DNA of 64,000 nucleotides from JACJVV01 sp047602755. Its GTDB lineage: Archaea; Nanobdellota; Nanobdellia; Woesearchaeales; JACJVV01. Each line of letters opens with the position of its first letter. The stretch's first letter is position 1. Of the stretch, positions 1 to 9,234 are shown piece by piece. Below the pieces are notes generated by a model. It saw only the letters and a list, made by a program, of their open reading frames with translations, was not told the origin of the DNA and did no database searches. The stretch covers positions 1 to 64,000 of the forward strand of contig JBLKOM010000004.1 in the NCBI GenBank assembly GCA_047602755.1, given 5' to 3'. The translations under genes and the position numbers were made by a program.

Positions 1-3000
1 TACATCAAAACTACCACTTGTACAACGGTCAGAATTTATATTTAAATTACTTGGATAATTGGATGAAGGACAAATAGTAATAGGAACACTACCACATTCT
101 TGACTTCCTGATACAACACCACAAACTTCATTATATTCATTATATCTATAATAATACTCACCTAAACAAATTGTTGAAGGATCTGGACCATCAGGACAAT
201 CAACAGTACCACAATATCTTACTCCTGAAATAGTTTTACAAATATTACCTAGATTATCATATACATGAACAAATTCACCTGTACAAATTTCATAAGGATT
301 AGGACCATTAGGGCATAAATAATTAGGAATAACAATATCATCACAATTTTTTGTTCCTTGAATTACATCACAAATAAGACCAAGTGCATTATATACTCTT
401 GCAGACTCACCTAAACAAATTTCATTAGGATCTGGGCCATCAGGACAAGGTATTGTACAATCTGCTAAACCATCAATTATTTTACATACATTTCCATCAG
501 TATCAGTAACATTTGCTGAATATCCAACACAAATATTCAATGGATCAGGACCAACTGGACAAATAACTTCACAATCTTCTTGACACTCATTATTCTCACA
601 CAATCTTTCACCAATTTCACATAATTGTGGTTCATCAACAGTAAATACTTCCTGATAAGAAGTATACCATAAACCATCATCTAACTTAACACAACCAAAT
701 ACAGATATTTCTGTTTCAAAAGATTGAAAATATTCATCTGCAAAAACAGTACATTGGATTGAATTAAAAGATAAAGAAGAACTATAACTACAAACGTGTT
801 TAATACTGCCATTAAGTATATGAGTTTTTGAATCTGAACAATTAGATGAACTTGATAAATAATAATCTAAAAGATTACGATCTTCATAATTATTAATTAT
901 TACTATATTATCAACAACACCTGAACGCAATTGATCGAATGTTTTATTTGTTGCTTTAGAAACATGATCATCTGCAAAATTGCCCAAAGGAGAAATATAT
1001 ATAATATCACCATCTTCATTAGCAGTAACTTCTGTAAAACCTGTTGTTCTAATTATAATAGGGTAACATTTTTCATCTTTTAAACTATAACCAGGCTCAC
1101 ATAAACAAGTAGAAGTATTACAACCTATTGAAGTTCCATCACATTCTGCACCACATTTCCCTGGAAAACATGCACCAAAACAACCTAATTCTGGTCTAAT
1201 ACATTGTGCAGATTCATATCCTGAATATGTTCCTGAAGGAGGATATGCATCAAGACAACTTTCACACCAAGTACAACCTTCATTTTCACATAATAATTTA
1301 TTTCCATATTGACCACAACAATAATCTCCTCCAATTTCAATTGACATTTCTCTAAACTGTTGACCTGGAACAACAAATGATTTTGAAGTATTAATTTCAC
1401 ATTTTGCTACATAATTACCTGGACTTGCTGGTAATTGGCATCTAAACTGAGCTGTTTTACCATCCCATCCAATATAATTACAAGAAGTACCATCAATTGA
1501 AGCTTCAATTGAATTAATACCAGAGACACTTGAATCACAGAAGATATCAATAATTTCATTTGGACAAGGGTTTGTAGCAGTCATATAACGAGAAATACCT
1601 GTTACTCCTACAGGACATGTTTCATCACCTTTAGTATCAGTACATGTCTGAGTATCATAATCACACCTTGTATTACCTTCCTCATCTCCACGATCATAAC
1701 ATATTTCTTCTAAATCTACCCATTCACATCCATTACACTGTCTCCAAGGTATTGAACTTTTATTTATTTCATCATCTACACACTCACAAATATCAATAAA
1801 TAAACATTCATCAACATCTCCTACTAATCTCCAAGATCTTGTTTCATCAACACTACAACAAATTTCATATTGTCCAGTTCCTGGTATATTACAAGTAAAT
1901 CTTTGCCAATTACCACTCCATGAACCAGGAGTACACGATACTTGAGATGCACCAATATTAAAATACGCAAATACTGAATTAATATTAGCTTGATTAGCTT
2001 CACATTCAATAGAAACAGTATTCTCGGTTGTCTTGTTAGATGCACAACTTGCATTTAAACCACCAGTATTACTAAGACATTCCCAAGACCATGTGTTAGG
2101 ATCATAACTTCCATCTACATAACCACTTTCACAAAAAAAACTAATTGGTCTACTGGCAGGATTTAAATTAGAACCATCACCTGTCCCACATTTTGCATCC
2201 CATTTTGCATTAGCAATACATAAACCTGAATCTGAACCAGCATTTATTCCTTTACATTCCCACTCCCATCGATTGTTTTTCCATTCTGGATTTACAGGAG
2301 TACCTTCAGAACATAAATCATACAAAGGACCAGCAGTACTATAATAAAATTTACCAGCTGCTTCACCACAAACACCATTTATTTGGGGTAAGATAAATGC
2401 ATAAGCCTCTGCATAATTTCCAACAACATTCCAACTATCACGAGGTGCAACCCGACATTTCCAATTATCATTATCTTCAGTATGAACAGACTGTAATATA
2501 AAATTAAGATTATTAATATACCCACTATTTGAATATATTGAGTTGAAAGGCAAATTCTTAAAATAATCATAATTATACATAATTGGATAATTATTATCAG
2601 GATCAGTACTTGGAACAACTATTAGACAATCCAGATCTTGAATTACAGTTGCAGGATTAGGATCAATTCTAATAACAGGAGGTAATGGCTTATAATTACA
2701 CCCTGCATTAACTGTGTCATATTGCACACATACTTGATTTTCAGCACATGGTTGCACATTAAGCCATTGAGTAGAAGCTTGACCACAAGAAGGAGTTCTT
2801 GATTGTTGTCTTTGAACTGTATTACCATTACAACGATAATTATCTGTCCATACCCATGGCCCTAAAACACAACAATATTTCGTTCCTACTGCTTGCTGGG
2901 TACTAGGTCCACTACAAGTTTCACTACCACACCATCCTCTTGCAGGAGTTTGACAACGCCTACCACCAGTACAAGATCGAGTTTGAGTAAATACTTGCCC

Positions 3001-3309
3001 TTCACACACTGTTGAAGGATGAGGACCCCAAGAACCCCATGTTGCATCTCTACAACCATTACCACACAATTGCTCACCACAATAACGACCAGCAGCATTA
3101 GTACAACAGACACTATGACGTCCACAATATGCACAACCATCAACACCACATGCTTTATGTACAGATACACTTAATTGACCATTACAAGAATTAGGACAAA
3201 GACTACTATCTGTTACATAATAAACACCTGTTCTAATAGCATGAGTACTCACAGAAAACAAAAGACTAAGAACAATAAAAAACAGAAAAAACAAGAAAAA
3301 CTTTTTCAT
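1..3309 (-). CDS. Giant cysteine-rich secreted protein, 3' end outside window
   Basis: An open frame of 1103 codons runs off the left edge without a stop. It starts at the ATG at 3309, preceded by a GGTGG Shine-Dalgarno six bases upstream. The first ~25 residues (MKKFFLFFLFF then a hydrophobic run ending near STHA) form a signal peptide. The mature part is very rich in cysteine (for example CGRHSVCC, CENEGCTWCESC, CQEDCEVIC) and tryptophan/glycine, which suggests a disulfide-bonded extracellular protein. Residues about 917-1072 carry four tandem repeats of a CPxGPDPxxIC unit. No catalytic motif is visible and I do not recognise a named family. The sequence is continuous and intact within the window. 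Role inferred: cell-surface or secreted structural/adhesive protein. Confidence 0.8.
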   Translation of the reverse strand, partial: MKKFFLFFLFFIVLSLLFSVSTHAIRTGVYYVTDSSLCPNSCNGQLSVSVHKACGVDGCAYCGRHSVCCTNAAGRYCGEQLCGNGCRDATWGSWGPHPSTVCEGQVFTQTRSCTGGRRCQTPARGWCGSETCSGPSTQQAVGTKYCCVLGPWVWTDNYRCNGNTVQRQQSRTPSCGQASTQWLNVQPCAENQVCVQYDTVNAGCNYKPLPPVIRIDPNPATVIQDLDCLIVVPSTDPDNNYPIMYNYDYFKNLPFNSIYSNSGYINNLNFILQSVHTEDNDNWKCRVAPRDSWNVVGNYAEAYAFILPQINGVCGEAAGKFYYSTAGPLYDLCSEGTPVNPEWKNNRWEWECKGINAGSDSGLCIANAKWDAKCGTGDGSNLNPASRPISFFCESGYVDGSYDPNTWSWECLSNTGGLNASCASNKTTENTVSIECEANQANINSVFAYFNIGASQVSCTPGSWSGNWQRFTCNIPGTGQYEICCSVDETRSWRLVGDVDECLFIDICECVDDEINKSSIPWRQCNGCEWVDLEEICYDRGDEEGNTRCDYDTQTCTDTKGDETCPVGVTGISRYMTATNPCPNEIIDIFCDSSVSGINSIEASIDGTSCNYIGWDGKTAQFRCQLPASPGNYVAKCEINTSKSFVVPGQQFREMSIEIGGDYCCGQYGNKLLCENEGCTWCESCLDAYPPSGTYSGYESAQCIRPELGCFGACFPGKCGAECDGTSIGCNTSTCLCEPGYSLKDEKCYPIIIRTTGFTEVTANEDGDIIYISPLGNFADDHVSKATNKTFDQLRSGVVDNIVIINNYEDRNLLDYYLSSSSNCSDSKTHILNGSIKHVCSYSSSLSFNSIQCTVFADEYFQSFETEISVFGCVKLDDGLWYTSYQEVFTVDEPQLCEIGERLCENNECQEDCEVICPVGPDPLNICVGYSANVTDTDGNVCKIIDGLADCTIPCPDGPDPNEICLGESARVYNALGLICDVIQGTKNCDDIVIPNYLCPNGPNPYEICTGEFVHVYDNLGNICKTISGVRYCGTVDCPDGPDPSTICLGEYYYRYNEYNEVCGVVSGSQECGSVPITICPSSNYPSNLNINSDRCTSGSFDV
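94..561 (-). repeat. Four tandem ~40-residue cysteine repeats inside the giant secreted protein
   Basis: On the minus strand, units begin with CP[VDN]GP[DN]P at about 561, 450, 318 and 200. Each continues through IC(V/L/T)G, a variable Y/V stretch, and closes with G(x3)C. The period is 38-44 residues (roughly 111-132 bases) and each unit has about four cysteines. The final copy is followed by a diverging CGSVPIT stretch, so the array may continue degenerately past the left edge. Confidence 0.75.
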
Positions 3310-3481
3310 TTTTATCCACCAATCAAATTTACATTTAGTAGATTAAATATAATATAATACAAATTAATAATAAACAAATGCAAATAACTCTTTTTCATCA
3401 ATGAAAAACCTCTTTTTAATAAACTTTAGAAATAAGTCTTTATATACTTTACTCTTCAATAAACATAATAAAAATAAAGAA

Positions 3482-4030
3482 TTAAACCCATTTAATACTA
3501 CAACCTTGGCTAGGTTTAAACCAATCTTCAATTTCTTTACTATCAACTATACTTTGCAAAACTTCACGCAAATCATGAGAGGTAGGGTTATTTGTAGTAC
3601 CTAAATCATCATTAATTCTACCATGGTAAATTAATTTATGCTCTGAATTAAAAACATAAGGATCAGGAGTACATACAGCACCATATGCTTTAGCAACTTC
3701 TTGAGTTTCATCAAACAAATAGTATTTATATCCTTTTTCTAATGCTAATTTTGTTGAATTCTCAAAACTATCTGCCTCATAAGCAGGATTATTATTCGGA
3801 TTAATACAAAGTATTTCAACCTTATCACCAAACCCATCTTGTAATTCTTTTATCTCATCCATTTTAGGAACAACATAAGGACAATGATTACACATAAAAA
3901 TTATACAAATAGGTTTTCCCTTAAAATCAGATAAAGAAACTTCTTTACCATCAACAGTATTCTTTAATTTAAAAATCGGAGCATCTCCTCCTAAAGGAAT
4001 TGCATTTTCATTAGATTGCATCAAAGCCAT
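3482..4030 (-). CDS. Thioredoxin-like redox protein (AhpC/TSA-Redoxin fold)
   Basis: A 182-residue protein of the thioredoxin-fold peroxiredoxin/ResA-like group. It has the APIFKLKNTVDGKEVSLSDF opening of redoxin domains, then the motif CNHCPYV at about residues 47-53, where the cysteine pair sits in the thioredoxin CxxC position followed by the cis-proline region CTPDPYVF. The frame is open further upstream (to 4111), but the extra 27 residues are a hydrophobic artefact. The ATG at 4030 has GGTGA five bases ahead and matches the family start. It probably reduces disulfides or peroxides in the cytoplasm; the partner is unknown. Monocistronic, with its own intergenic gaps on both sides. Confidence 0.8.
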   Translation of the reverse strand: MALMQSNENAIPLGGDAPIFKLKNTVDGKEVSLSDFKGKPICIIFMCNHCPYVVPKMDEIKELQDGFGDKVEILCINPNNNPAYEADSFENSTKLALEKGYKYYLFDETQEVAKAYGAVCTPDPYVFNSEHKLIYHGRINDDLGTTNNPTSHDLREVLQSIVDSKEIEDWFKPSQGCSIKWV

Positions 4031-4156
4031 TTTATCACCGTAAATCAAGAAAAAAACTTGTTTTAAAAAAATTATGAAATAGAAAACTAGATTAACTAAA
4101 CAATAAATCAATTATATCCATTAATTTAAATAATAATATAAGACAAATTAATAGTA

Positions 4157-4747
4157 TTACAAATCATAAGAAAGTATTTGCTTTTTAATATCAGAAAAAT
4201 TAATTGTTTCAACAGTTTTTATAAAGTTCTTAAATTCAATTATTTTACTATCATAAACTTTTTTTGAAATATCCAAATGCAATAATTCATTTCGTAATCT
4301 AGGTAACAAAAGTGATAACTCTTTTAATGGACCAAGAATATTTGCATCTAAGCATGCTTTCCACCTAGATATAGAAATAAAATCTAATTTATCTGCATCA
4401 CGAATTATTTCACCTTCTAATGTAACTGGTTTCATAGACCATTTGTGAAAAACAATAGCATCATAAACTTGATTACAAATTTCTAATTCAACACCTAATT
4501 GTTTCAAAAAATCTCTAGCAATTTCGGCACTACGTTGCTCATGTCCTTGATTACCAGAAACCCGACCAACATCATGCCACCAAGCAGCAACTTCAATCAA
4601 ATTTAAATCTACTTCAGGATAAGATTCAGCAATAATTATTGCATAATCAACAACAGATTTTACATGAACAATATTATGAGATACATCTTCTATTTTATGA
4701 ATGTATGTTTTCGCTTGTTCTATAGCTTTAACAAATTCTTCTCGCAT
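4157..4747 (-). CDS. HD-superfamily metal-dependent phosphohydrolase
   Basis: A 196-residue protein with an HD-domain signature: an early His in HNIVHVKSVVDYA (residues ~24-36), the metal-binding WWHDVGR at ~56-62, a following HEQRSAEIA segment, VFHKW, and a late acidic RDADKLD motif at ~115-121. These are the usual HD metal ligands (H...HD...D). Members hydrolyse phosphate esters, often of nucleotides; the substrate cannot be read from sequence. Length is typical for a stand-alone HD domain. It lies between a thioredoxin-like gene and a membrane-protein gene with separate spacing, so no operon partner is evident. Confidence 0.8.
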   Translation of the reverse strand: MREEFVKAIEQAKTYIHKIEDVSHNIVHVKSVVDYAIIIAESYPEVDLNLIEVAAWWHDVGRVSGNQGHEQRSAEIARDFLKQLGVELEICNQVYDAIVFHKWSMKPVTLEGEIIRDADKLDFISISRWKACLDANILGPLKELSLLLPRLRNELLHLDISKKVYDSKIIEFKNFIKTVETINFSDIKKQILSYDL

Positions 4748-4785
4748 CTAATAAATAAATCAATAATCATTAATAAAGCTTAAGA

Positions 4786-5586
4786 TTATTTCAAACACTG
4801 TTTCACAAATTTCATATCATCATCAACCATCTCATCATCTTTTATGTTGTTTATTTTCTTACTCTTAACAGATTTCACAATGGTTTTATTTACAGTTCTA
4901 GCCAAATAACCTAATGAACGATTTATTCCAATAATTTTTGAATTACCAAAAACAGAAATATAAAATATTAAAATGACAACTGTTACAAATAAAAAAAGAA
5001 TAAATGAAAATTGAGCACCTGCTTTCATTAAATTATCTAAAAAATCACCAAATAATTTTGCATAAATTGCGTTTATTACAATCAAAGCGCCACCTGAAGT
5101 TGACAAAACAACCAAAAATTGAGAAAAAGTTGTTTCAACAGGTAATAAACGCATAGGAAAAAACCAAATTAACCTTATCACAGAATACCAAACCATACTA
5201 AGAATAATATCCCCACCTAATAAAATATGCACATAAGGAATTACAAGACATGTGCAAAATTGTGCGATTGAATCTTTTGTTACACCAAGCCATGATGGTG
5301 TAACTCCCACAAACCTAGAACCCATATTAGTTATTACACTAAAAATTCCACCTTCTAATCCTCCTACATTAATCGCAATAATTAAACTAAAAAAATCAAC
5401 AAAATCTAATAAATACAATACATAAAAAGGAGAATGCATCCCTACACCAGGAAGTCTTGACCAAAATGAGATTATACCAAAAAGTATTATAGTTGAATAT
5501 AATACATTAAAAGGCAAAAATAAAATCATAAATATATAACTTAAACCGGTAACAAAAATAATTATAGGCCAATTGAGCATTAACAT
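4786..5586 (-). CDS. Multi-pass membrane protein, paralogue of the 7112-7924 gene
   Basis: A 266-residue integral membrane protein with about six hydrophobic segments and a basic/acidic cytoplasmic tail (KSVKSKK, then DDEMVDDDMK). It starts MLMLNWP and aligns along its whole length with the protein at 7112-7924 (MFVLNWP). The best-conserved stretch is NAIYAKLFGDFLDNLM and VILIFYISVF near residues 172-213, plus LGGDI and SRLPGV motifs. I do not recognise the family. A glycine-rich polytopic fold like a transporter S-component or channel is possible but unproven. It is divergent from the TrmB-type regulator at 5680, with ~90 bases between, so shared control is plausible. Confidence 0.7.
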   Translation of the reverse strand: MLMLNWPIIIFVTGLSYIFMILFLPFNVLYSTIILFGIISFWSRLPGVGMHSPFYVLYLLDFVDFFSLIIAINVGGLEGGIFSVITNMGSRFVGVTPSWLGVTKDSIAQFCTCLVIPYVHILLGGDIILSMVWYSVIRLIWFFPMRLLPVETTFSQFLVVLSTSGGALIVINAIYAKLFGDFLDNLMKAGAQFSFILFLFVTVVILIFYISVFGNSKIIGINRSLGYLARTVNKTIVKSVKSKKINNIKDDEMVDDDMKFVKQCLK

Positions 5587-5651
5587 TTTACAAAATCACT
5601 TATCTCAAGATTATAGAGAAATATAAAAGTTTAAGTTGTTATTAATAATAA

Positions 5652-5665
5652 CAACATTTATAAGA
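5652..5665 (+). promoter_or_regulatory. TATA box for the TrmB-type regulator gene
   Basis: CATTTATAAG lies about 20-27 bases before the ATG at 5680, the archaeal TATA distance for a nearly leaderless transcript. No Shine-Dalgarno is visible ahead of the start, in agreement with leaderless translation. Confidence 0.5.
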
Positions 5666-5679
5666 AAAACAATAATTTC

Positions 5680-6390
5680 ATGTCTATGGAATTAATTGAA
5701 AAATTACAAAAAGCAGGCCTAACTGGAAATGAAGCAAAAGTATATTTGCTATTAACAAAAAAAGGAATATTATCAGCTAATGGAATTGCTAAACAACTCA
5801 GTATGGACAGAACATTAACATATACCGTTCTAAATCACCTAATAAAAAAAGGACAAGTGAGCTATGTAATAAAGGAAAAAAAGAAATTTTTTACAGCTTG
5901 CGAAGCAGAGAATCTTATCAATCCAATAAGGTCAACAGAAATTTTAGTTAACGAGTTAATTAAAGAAATAAAAACAATAAAAAAAGAAGATAACCAAGAA
6001 ATAGAGATTAACATTTACGAAGGAAAACAAGCAATAAGAAATTGGTATAATTTATTCATAAAATATAAAGAAATGTTAGCTTTTGGAGCAACAGGTAGAG
6101 CTTATGATTCACTATATGAAGCTCCTGCGCTTGTAAAAGATATGATCAAAAAAGGAGTGCATGGAAGAATTATTACATCAAAAAAATATAAAAATCATCC
6201 AATGACAAAAATAAAAGATGTAAAAGTGAGATTTTTAGATTATGACAGTGAATCAACCACTACTATCTTTGGAGATTATATTATGATTCACCTCATAAAA
6301 GAAGTTCCATTAAGTGTTTTAATAAAATCAAAAGACATAGCAAATACCTATAGAAAACATTTTGAAGTTTTATGGAATAGTGCTAAATAA
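5680..6390 (+). CDS. TrmB-family transcriptional regulator
   Basis: A 236-residue protein. The N-terminal ~75 residues are a TrmB-type winged helix: LQKAGLTGNEAKVYLLLTKK, then the recognition region ANGIAKQLSMDRTLTYTVLNHLIKKG. The middle and C-terminus (YEGKQAIRNWYN, LAFGATG, ITSKKYKNHP, IFGDYIMIHLI) match the phospholipase-D-like ligand/effector domain of short TrmB proteins. Characterised TrmB members regulate sugar uptake and central metabolism genes in archaea. It sits between two paralogous membrane-protein genes, one directly divergent, which makes those candidate targets (inference). Starts at 5680 or at ATG 5686; the first matches the TATA distance. Confidence 0.8.
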   Translation: MSMELIEKLQKAGLTGNEAKVYLLLTKKGILSANGIAKQLSMDRTLTYTVLNHLIKKGQVSYVIKEKKKFFTACEAENLINPIRSTEILVNELIKEIKTIKKEDNQEIEINIYEGKQAIRNWYNLFIKYKEMLAFGATGRAYDSLYEAPALVKDMIKKGVHGRIITSKKYKNHPMTKIKDVKVRFLDYDSESTTTIFGDYIMIHLIKEVPLSVLIKSKDIANTYRKHFEVLWNSAK

Positions 6391-6436
6391 CAAAAGTACA
6401 AAATTTATTAATTACTAAATAGTAGTAAAAAAAGAA

Positions 6437-6450
6437 AGATTTATAAATCT
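6437..6450 (+). promoter_or_regulatory. Palindromic TATA box for the gene at 6470
   Basis: AGATTTATAAATCT is a perfect 14-base palindrome centred about 26 bases before the ATG at 6470. It fits an archaeal TATA box with a leaderless start. The palindrome could also be bound by a repressor, but nothing shows that here. Confidence 0.55.
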
Positions 6451-6469
6451 TAACTGCTTTTTCTGGCAT

Positions 6470-7066
6470 ATGATTGAAAATAAATTATTAGAAGAATTAA
6501 ATCAACAGCGATTATATATAGAAACATTACCTTCTTTAGCAATGCAAAGAATAATTGAAACTTATAGACAAGATATTGAAGAAGATACAAAACTAAAAAA
6601 TAATGAATATGAAGATCCTAAAGAATTTGATTTAATTGATAGATTAAGACAAAGAACAACTAGAACATATAGTATATCATTAACAGATCTTTTAGATGGA
6701 AAAGAACATCCATTTGATTTTGATTTAACTGGAATTGAATTTAATTTTACAATAAAACCTAATAGTTCAGGTAATGAGCAAATAGATTTTAGAAAAGGTC
6801 GATATGTATTTGACAGTATAGAAGTAAAATTGGATGAAACAAAAACTTCTAATGACTTATTAAAATTCATTTTAATAAGAACATCTATAACATATACAGA
6901 TAAAAATATGAGCCCAACTGAATTAGAAAGTTATCAAAAAATAAGACATACAGAAGATTTAAACGAATTAAAAAAAATTCAAGCAAAAATAGAAGGAACA
7001 ACAGATCCAATGACAATGTTATCATATAGAATCTGCACAAGTGCTATACAAAAATATTCAAATTAA
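6470..7066 (+). CDS. Conserved-looking protein of unknown function
   Basis: A 198-residue soluble, highly charged protein with no signal peptide or membrane segment. The N-terminal ~65 residues are predicted helical and acidic/basic (NQQRLYIETL, RLRQRTTRTYSISL). The middle alternates hydrophobic residues as in beta strands (FDFDLTGIEFNFTI, GRYVFDSIEVKLDE). The C-terminus is helical. No known motif or catalytic signature was recognised. It is transcribed toward the membrane-protein gene ending at 7112, so the pair converge; a well-placed TATA box supports its reality. Confidence 0.55.
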   Translation: MIENKLLEELNQQRLYIETLPSLAMQRIIETYRQDIEEDTKLKNNEYEDPKEFDLIDRLRQRTTRTYSISLTDLLDGKEHPFDFDLTGIEFNFTIKPNSSGNEQIDFRKGRYVFDSIEVKLDETKTSNDLLKFILIRTSITYTDKNMSPTELESYQKIRHTEDLNELKKIQAKIEGTTDPMTMLSYRICTSAIQKYSN

Positions 7067-7111
7067 TATTTATAATCAAAAATATAATTAAAACTAAATG
7101 TAAAAGAATCT

Positions 7112-7924
7112 TTATTTTAACTTCTCCCTAACAAAAAAAGAATCACTATCATCATCTTGCTTTAAATCATTCTTTAAACTTTTTTGTTGAGACTTTTTCT
7201 TAATTGATTTAACTGCTTTTCTACTAAATCTATTAAATATTTTACCAAGGGATTGATTCATACCAACCTTTTTTGTTTTTCTAAAAACTGAAATATAAAA
7301 AATAAGTATCACAATTGTAACAAACAAAAATAATGTCCAATTAAATGCAACACCTTTTTGCATTAAATTATCAAAAAAATCACCAAATAATTTTGCATAA
7401 AATGCATTAATAAATAATATAGCAGTTAAGCCAACAACCCATTCAATAGCCCATTGTGTTATTGGAACAACACGTAAAAACCAAGTAAGTGGTAATAAAA
7501 ATATTCCTCTAATTAATGTATAAGCGACCATTGATACAAAAATATCTCCACCTAATGCAATATGGATAAAAGGAATAAAAAAACAAATAACAAATTGACT
7601 TAAAGCATCCTCCATGGTAAATCGCCAAGAGGGCCATATCCCACAAGCTCTTGCCCAAACATTAGCAAAAAGTCCAAAAAATGCACCTACCCATCCACCC
7701 AAATTAATTGCAACAATTAATGTAAATAAATCCACCATATCAGCAACCCAAATAACAGGAAAATAAGGTGTAGGAACTGCTACTCCTGGAAGTCTAGTCC
7801 AATAAGCAATAATCATAAACAAGAATAAAGTTGCATATACAACATTAAATAAAAGAAAAAAAATAGTAAGAAAGTATAAAATACCTGTTGTTAATAATAC
7901 TAATGGCCAATTTAAAACAAACAT
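7112..7924 (-). CDS. Multi-pass membrane protein, paralogue of the 4786-5586 gene
   Basis: A 270-residue membrane protein with about six transmembrane segments and a lysine-rich, then acidic, cytoplasmic tail (KSIKKKSQQK ... KQDDDSDSF). It shares with its paralogue at 4786-5586 the start MFVLNWP, TRLPGV, NLGGW, ALGGDI, NAFYAKLFGDFFDNLM and VILIFYISVF. Tryptophans cluster in WPSWRF and WVADMVD. Family not recognised. The two copies lie 1.5 kb apart on the same strand, pointing to a local duplication that now brackets the regulator and unknown gene. Function unknown; polytopic transporter or channel component is a guess. Confidence 0.7.
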   Translation of the reverse strand: MFVLNWPLVLLTTGILYFLTIFFLLFNVVYATLFLFMIIAYWTRLPGVAVPTPYFPVIWVADMVDLFTLIVAINLGGWVGAFFGLFANVWARACGIWPSWRFTMEDALSQFVICFFIPFIHIALGGDIFVSMVAYTLIRGIFLLPLTWFLRVVPITQWAIEWVVGLTAILFINAFYAKLFGDFFDNLMQKGVAFNWTLFLFVTIVILIFYISVFRKTKKVGMNQSLGKIFNRFSRKAVKSIKKKSQQKSLKNDLKQDDDSDSFFVREKLK

Positions 7925-7955
7925 AATAACAAAAATACAAAATAGATAATAAATC

Positions 7956-9170
7956 TTACTCTTTTAATTTAACAAGTCTTTCCATTGCTTCTTTAACATC
8001 ATTTCGATGGCCAAAAGCTGAAAAACGTACAAACCCTTCACCTGCAGGACCAAAACCTGAACCAGGAGTTGTAACAACATGACATTTTTCAAGAATTTCT
8101 TCAAAAACATCCCAACTTTTTTTACCTTGAAATTCTGCCCAAACATATGGACTATTAATTCCACCATAATTTTTAATACCTAATTTATTAAGACCATCAA
8201 TTATGATTTTAGCGTTTTCCATATAGTAAAGAACTATTGTCTTCATCTCTTCCATTCCGTCATTTTCTAATGAAGCTAATCCACCATGCTGAACAATATT
8301 AGAAGCACCATTAAATACAGTAGTAACAATCCTATTCCAATCTTTTTTAACAGAATTTCCATCATCAAATTTGAGTTCATCAGGGACTACTGTCCATCCT
8401 AAACGAACACCTGTAAACCCAATTGACTTAGAAAAACTATTTACTTCAATTGCAACTTCTTTTGCACCCTCTATTTCAAAAATAGTTTTTGGTAAGTTCC
8501 CATCAGATATAAATTCAGCATAAGCTGCATCAAAAATAATAATAGATTTATTCTTTTTTGCAAAATCAACTAATTTTTTTAATTGTTCACGTGTCGCAAC
8601 TGCTCCTGTTGGATTATTTGGCGAACAAAAATAAATTAAATCTGTTCTTGGAGTATTTTCTAAATCTGGGAAAAAATTATTTTCTGGTTTACAAGGCATA
8701 TATACAATATTGTTAAAACCTTCAATAGAATCATCATATTCACCAGTAGCACCAATTAAAACACTACCATCAACATATACAGGATAAGCTGGATCTTGTA
8801 CAGCAATTGTAACATCATTTCCAAATAAAAGTTGAAGTCTACCGCAATCACATTTAGCTCCATCTGATATGAATACATCATCTGCTTTGATAATATTATT
8901 ATATAAAACTCTAGCAATCCTTTCACGGAGTTTTGCCAAACCTTGATCATCACCATAACCACTATACCCTGAAGGAGTCGCCATAGCAATAGAAGCTTCC
9001 TTTAATCCATTTGTAATATAAGGAGATAAAGGCTCAGTAGTATTACCTATTCCTAATGAAATAATCTTTGCATCTGGATTCTTTTCCAGTAATGCTTTTT
9101 TACGCCTAGCTATTTCAGGAAATAAATATCCTGCCTTAAGTTTTGCAATATTCGTGTTTCGTTTTACCAT
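7956..9170 (-). CDS. dapL: LL-diaminopimelate aminotransferase
   Basis: A 404-residue fold-type I PLP aminotransferase. It converts tetrahydrodipicolinate directly to LL-2,6-diaminopimelate with glutamate as amino donor, bypassing the succinyl or acetyl steps. Seen: family opening AGYLFPEIARRK, SLGIGNTTEPL, GYSGYGDDQGLAKLRERIA, the SDGAKCDCGRLQ region, YFCSPNNPTGAVA, and the PLP-lysine in SFSKSIGFTGVRLGW (about residue 248). Length matches DapL (about 400-410). It lies downstream of dapF and a membrane-protein gene, on the same strand as the rest of the lysine genes. No succinyl/acetyl-pathway genes (dapD, dapC, dapE) are seen nearby, consistent with this route. Confidence 0.92.
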   Translation of the reverse strand: MVKRNTNIAKLKAGYLFPEIARRKKALLEKNPDAKIISLGIGNTTEPLSPYITNGLKEASIAMATPSGYSGYGDDQGLAKLRERIARVLYNNIIKADDVFISDGAKCDCGRLQLLFGNDVTIAVQDPAYPVYVDGSVLIGATGEYDDSIEGFNNIVYMPCKPENNFFPDLENTPRTDLIYFCSPNNPTGAVATREQLKKLVDFAKKNKSIIIFDAAYAEFISDGNLPKTIFEIEGAKEVAIEVNSFSKSIGFTGVRLGWTVVPDELKFDDGNSVKKDWNRIVTTVFNGASNIVQHGGLASLENDGMEEMKTIVLYYMENAKIIIDGLNKLGIKNYGGINSPYVWAEFQGKKSWDVFEEILEKCHVVTTPGSGFGPAGEGFVRFSAFGHRNDVKEAMERLVKLKE

Positions 9171-9234
9171 GGATATATTAATTCTAAAACTAATTTAAAT
9201 ATATTACTATATTTCAAAGAGAATATCTACGAAA

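Noticed and set aside
1185..3357. Short reading frames on both strands inside the cysteine-rich gene
   Set aside because: They are shadows of the continuous minus-strand frame from 3309, which has a signal peptide and ribosome site; their residue mix (Leu/Val/Ile runs) is typical of off-frame translation.
3391..3408. Inverted repeat TTTTTCAT-CA-ATGAAAAA as a terminator
   Set aside because: The arms are perfect but the loop is two bases and no T-tract follows in the direction of the flanking genes; archaea do not need hairpin terminators.
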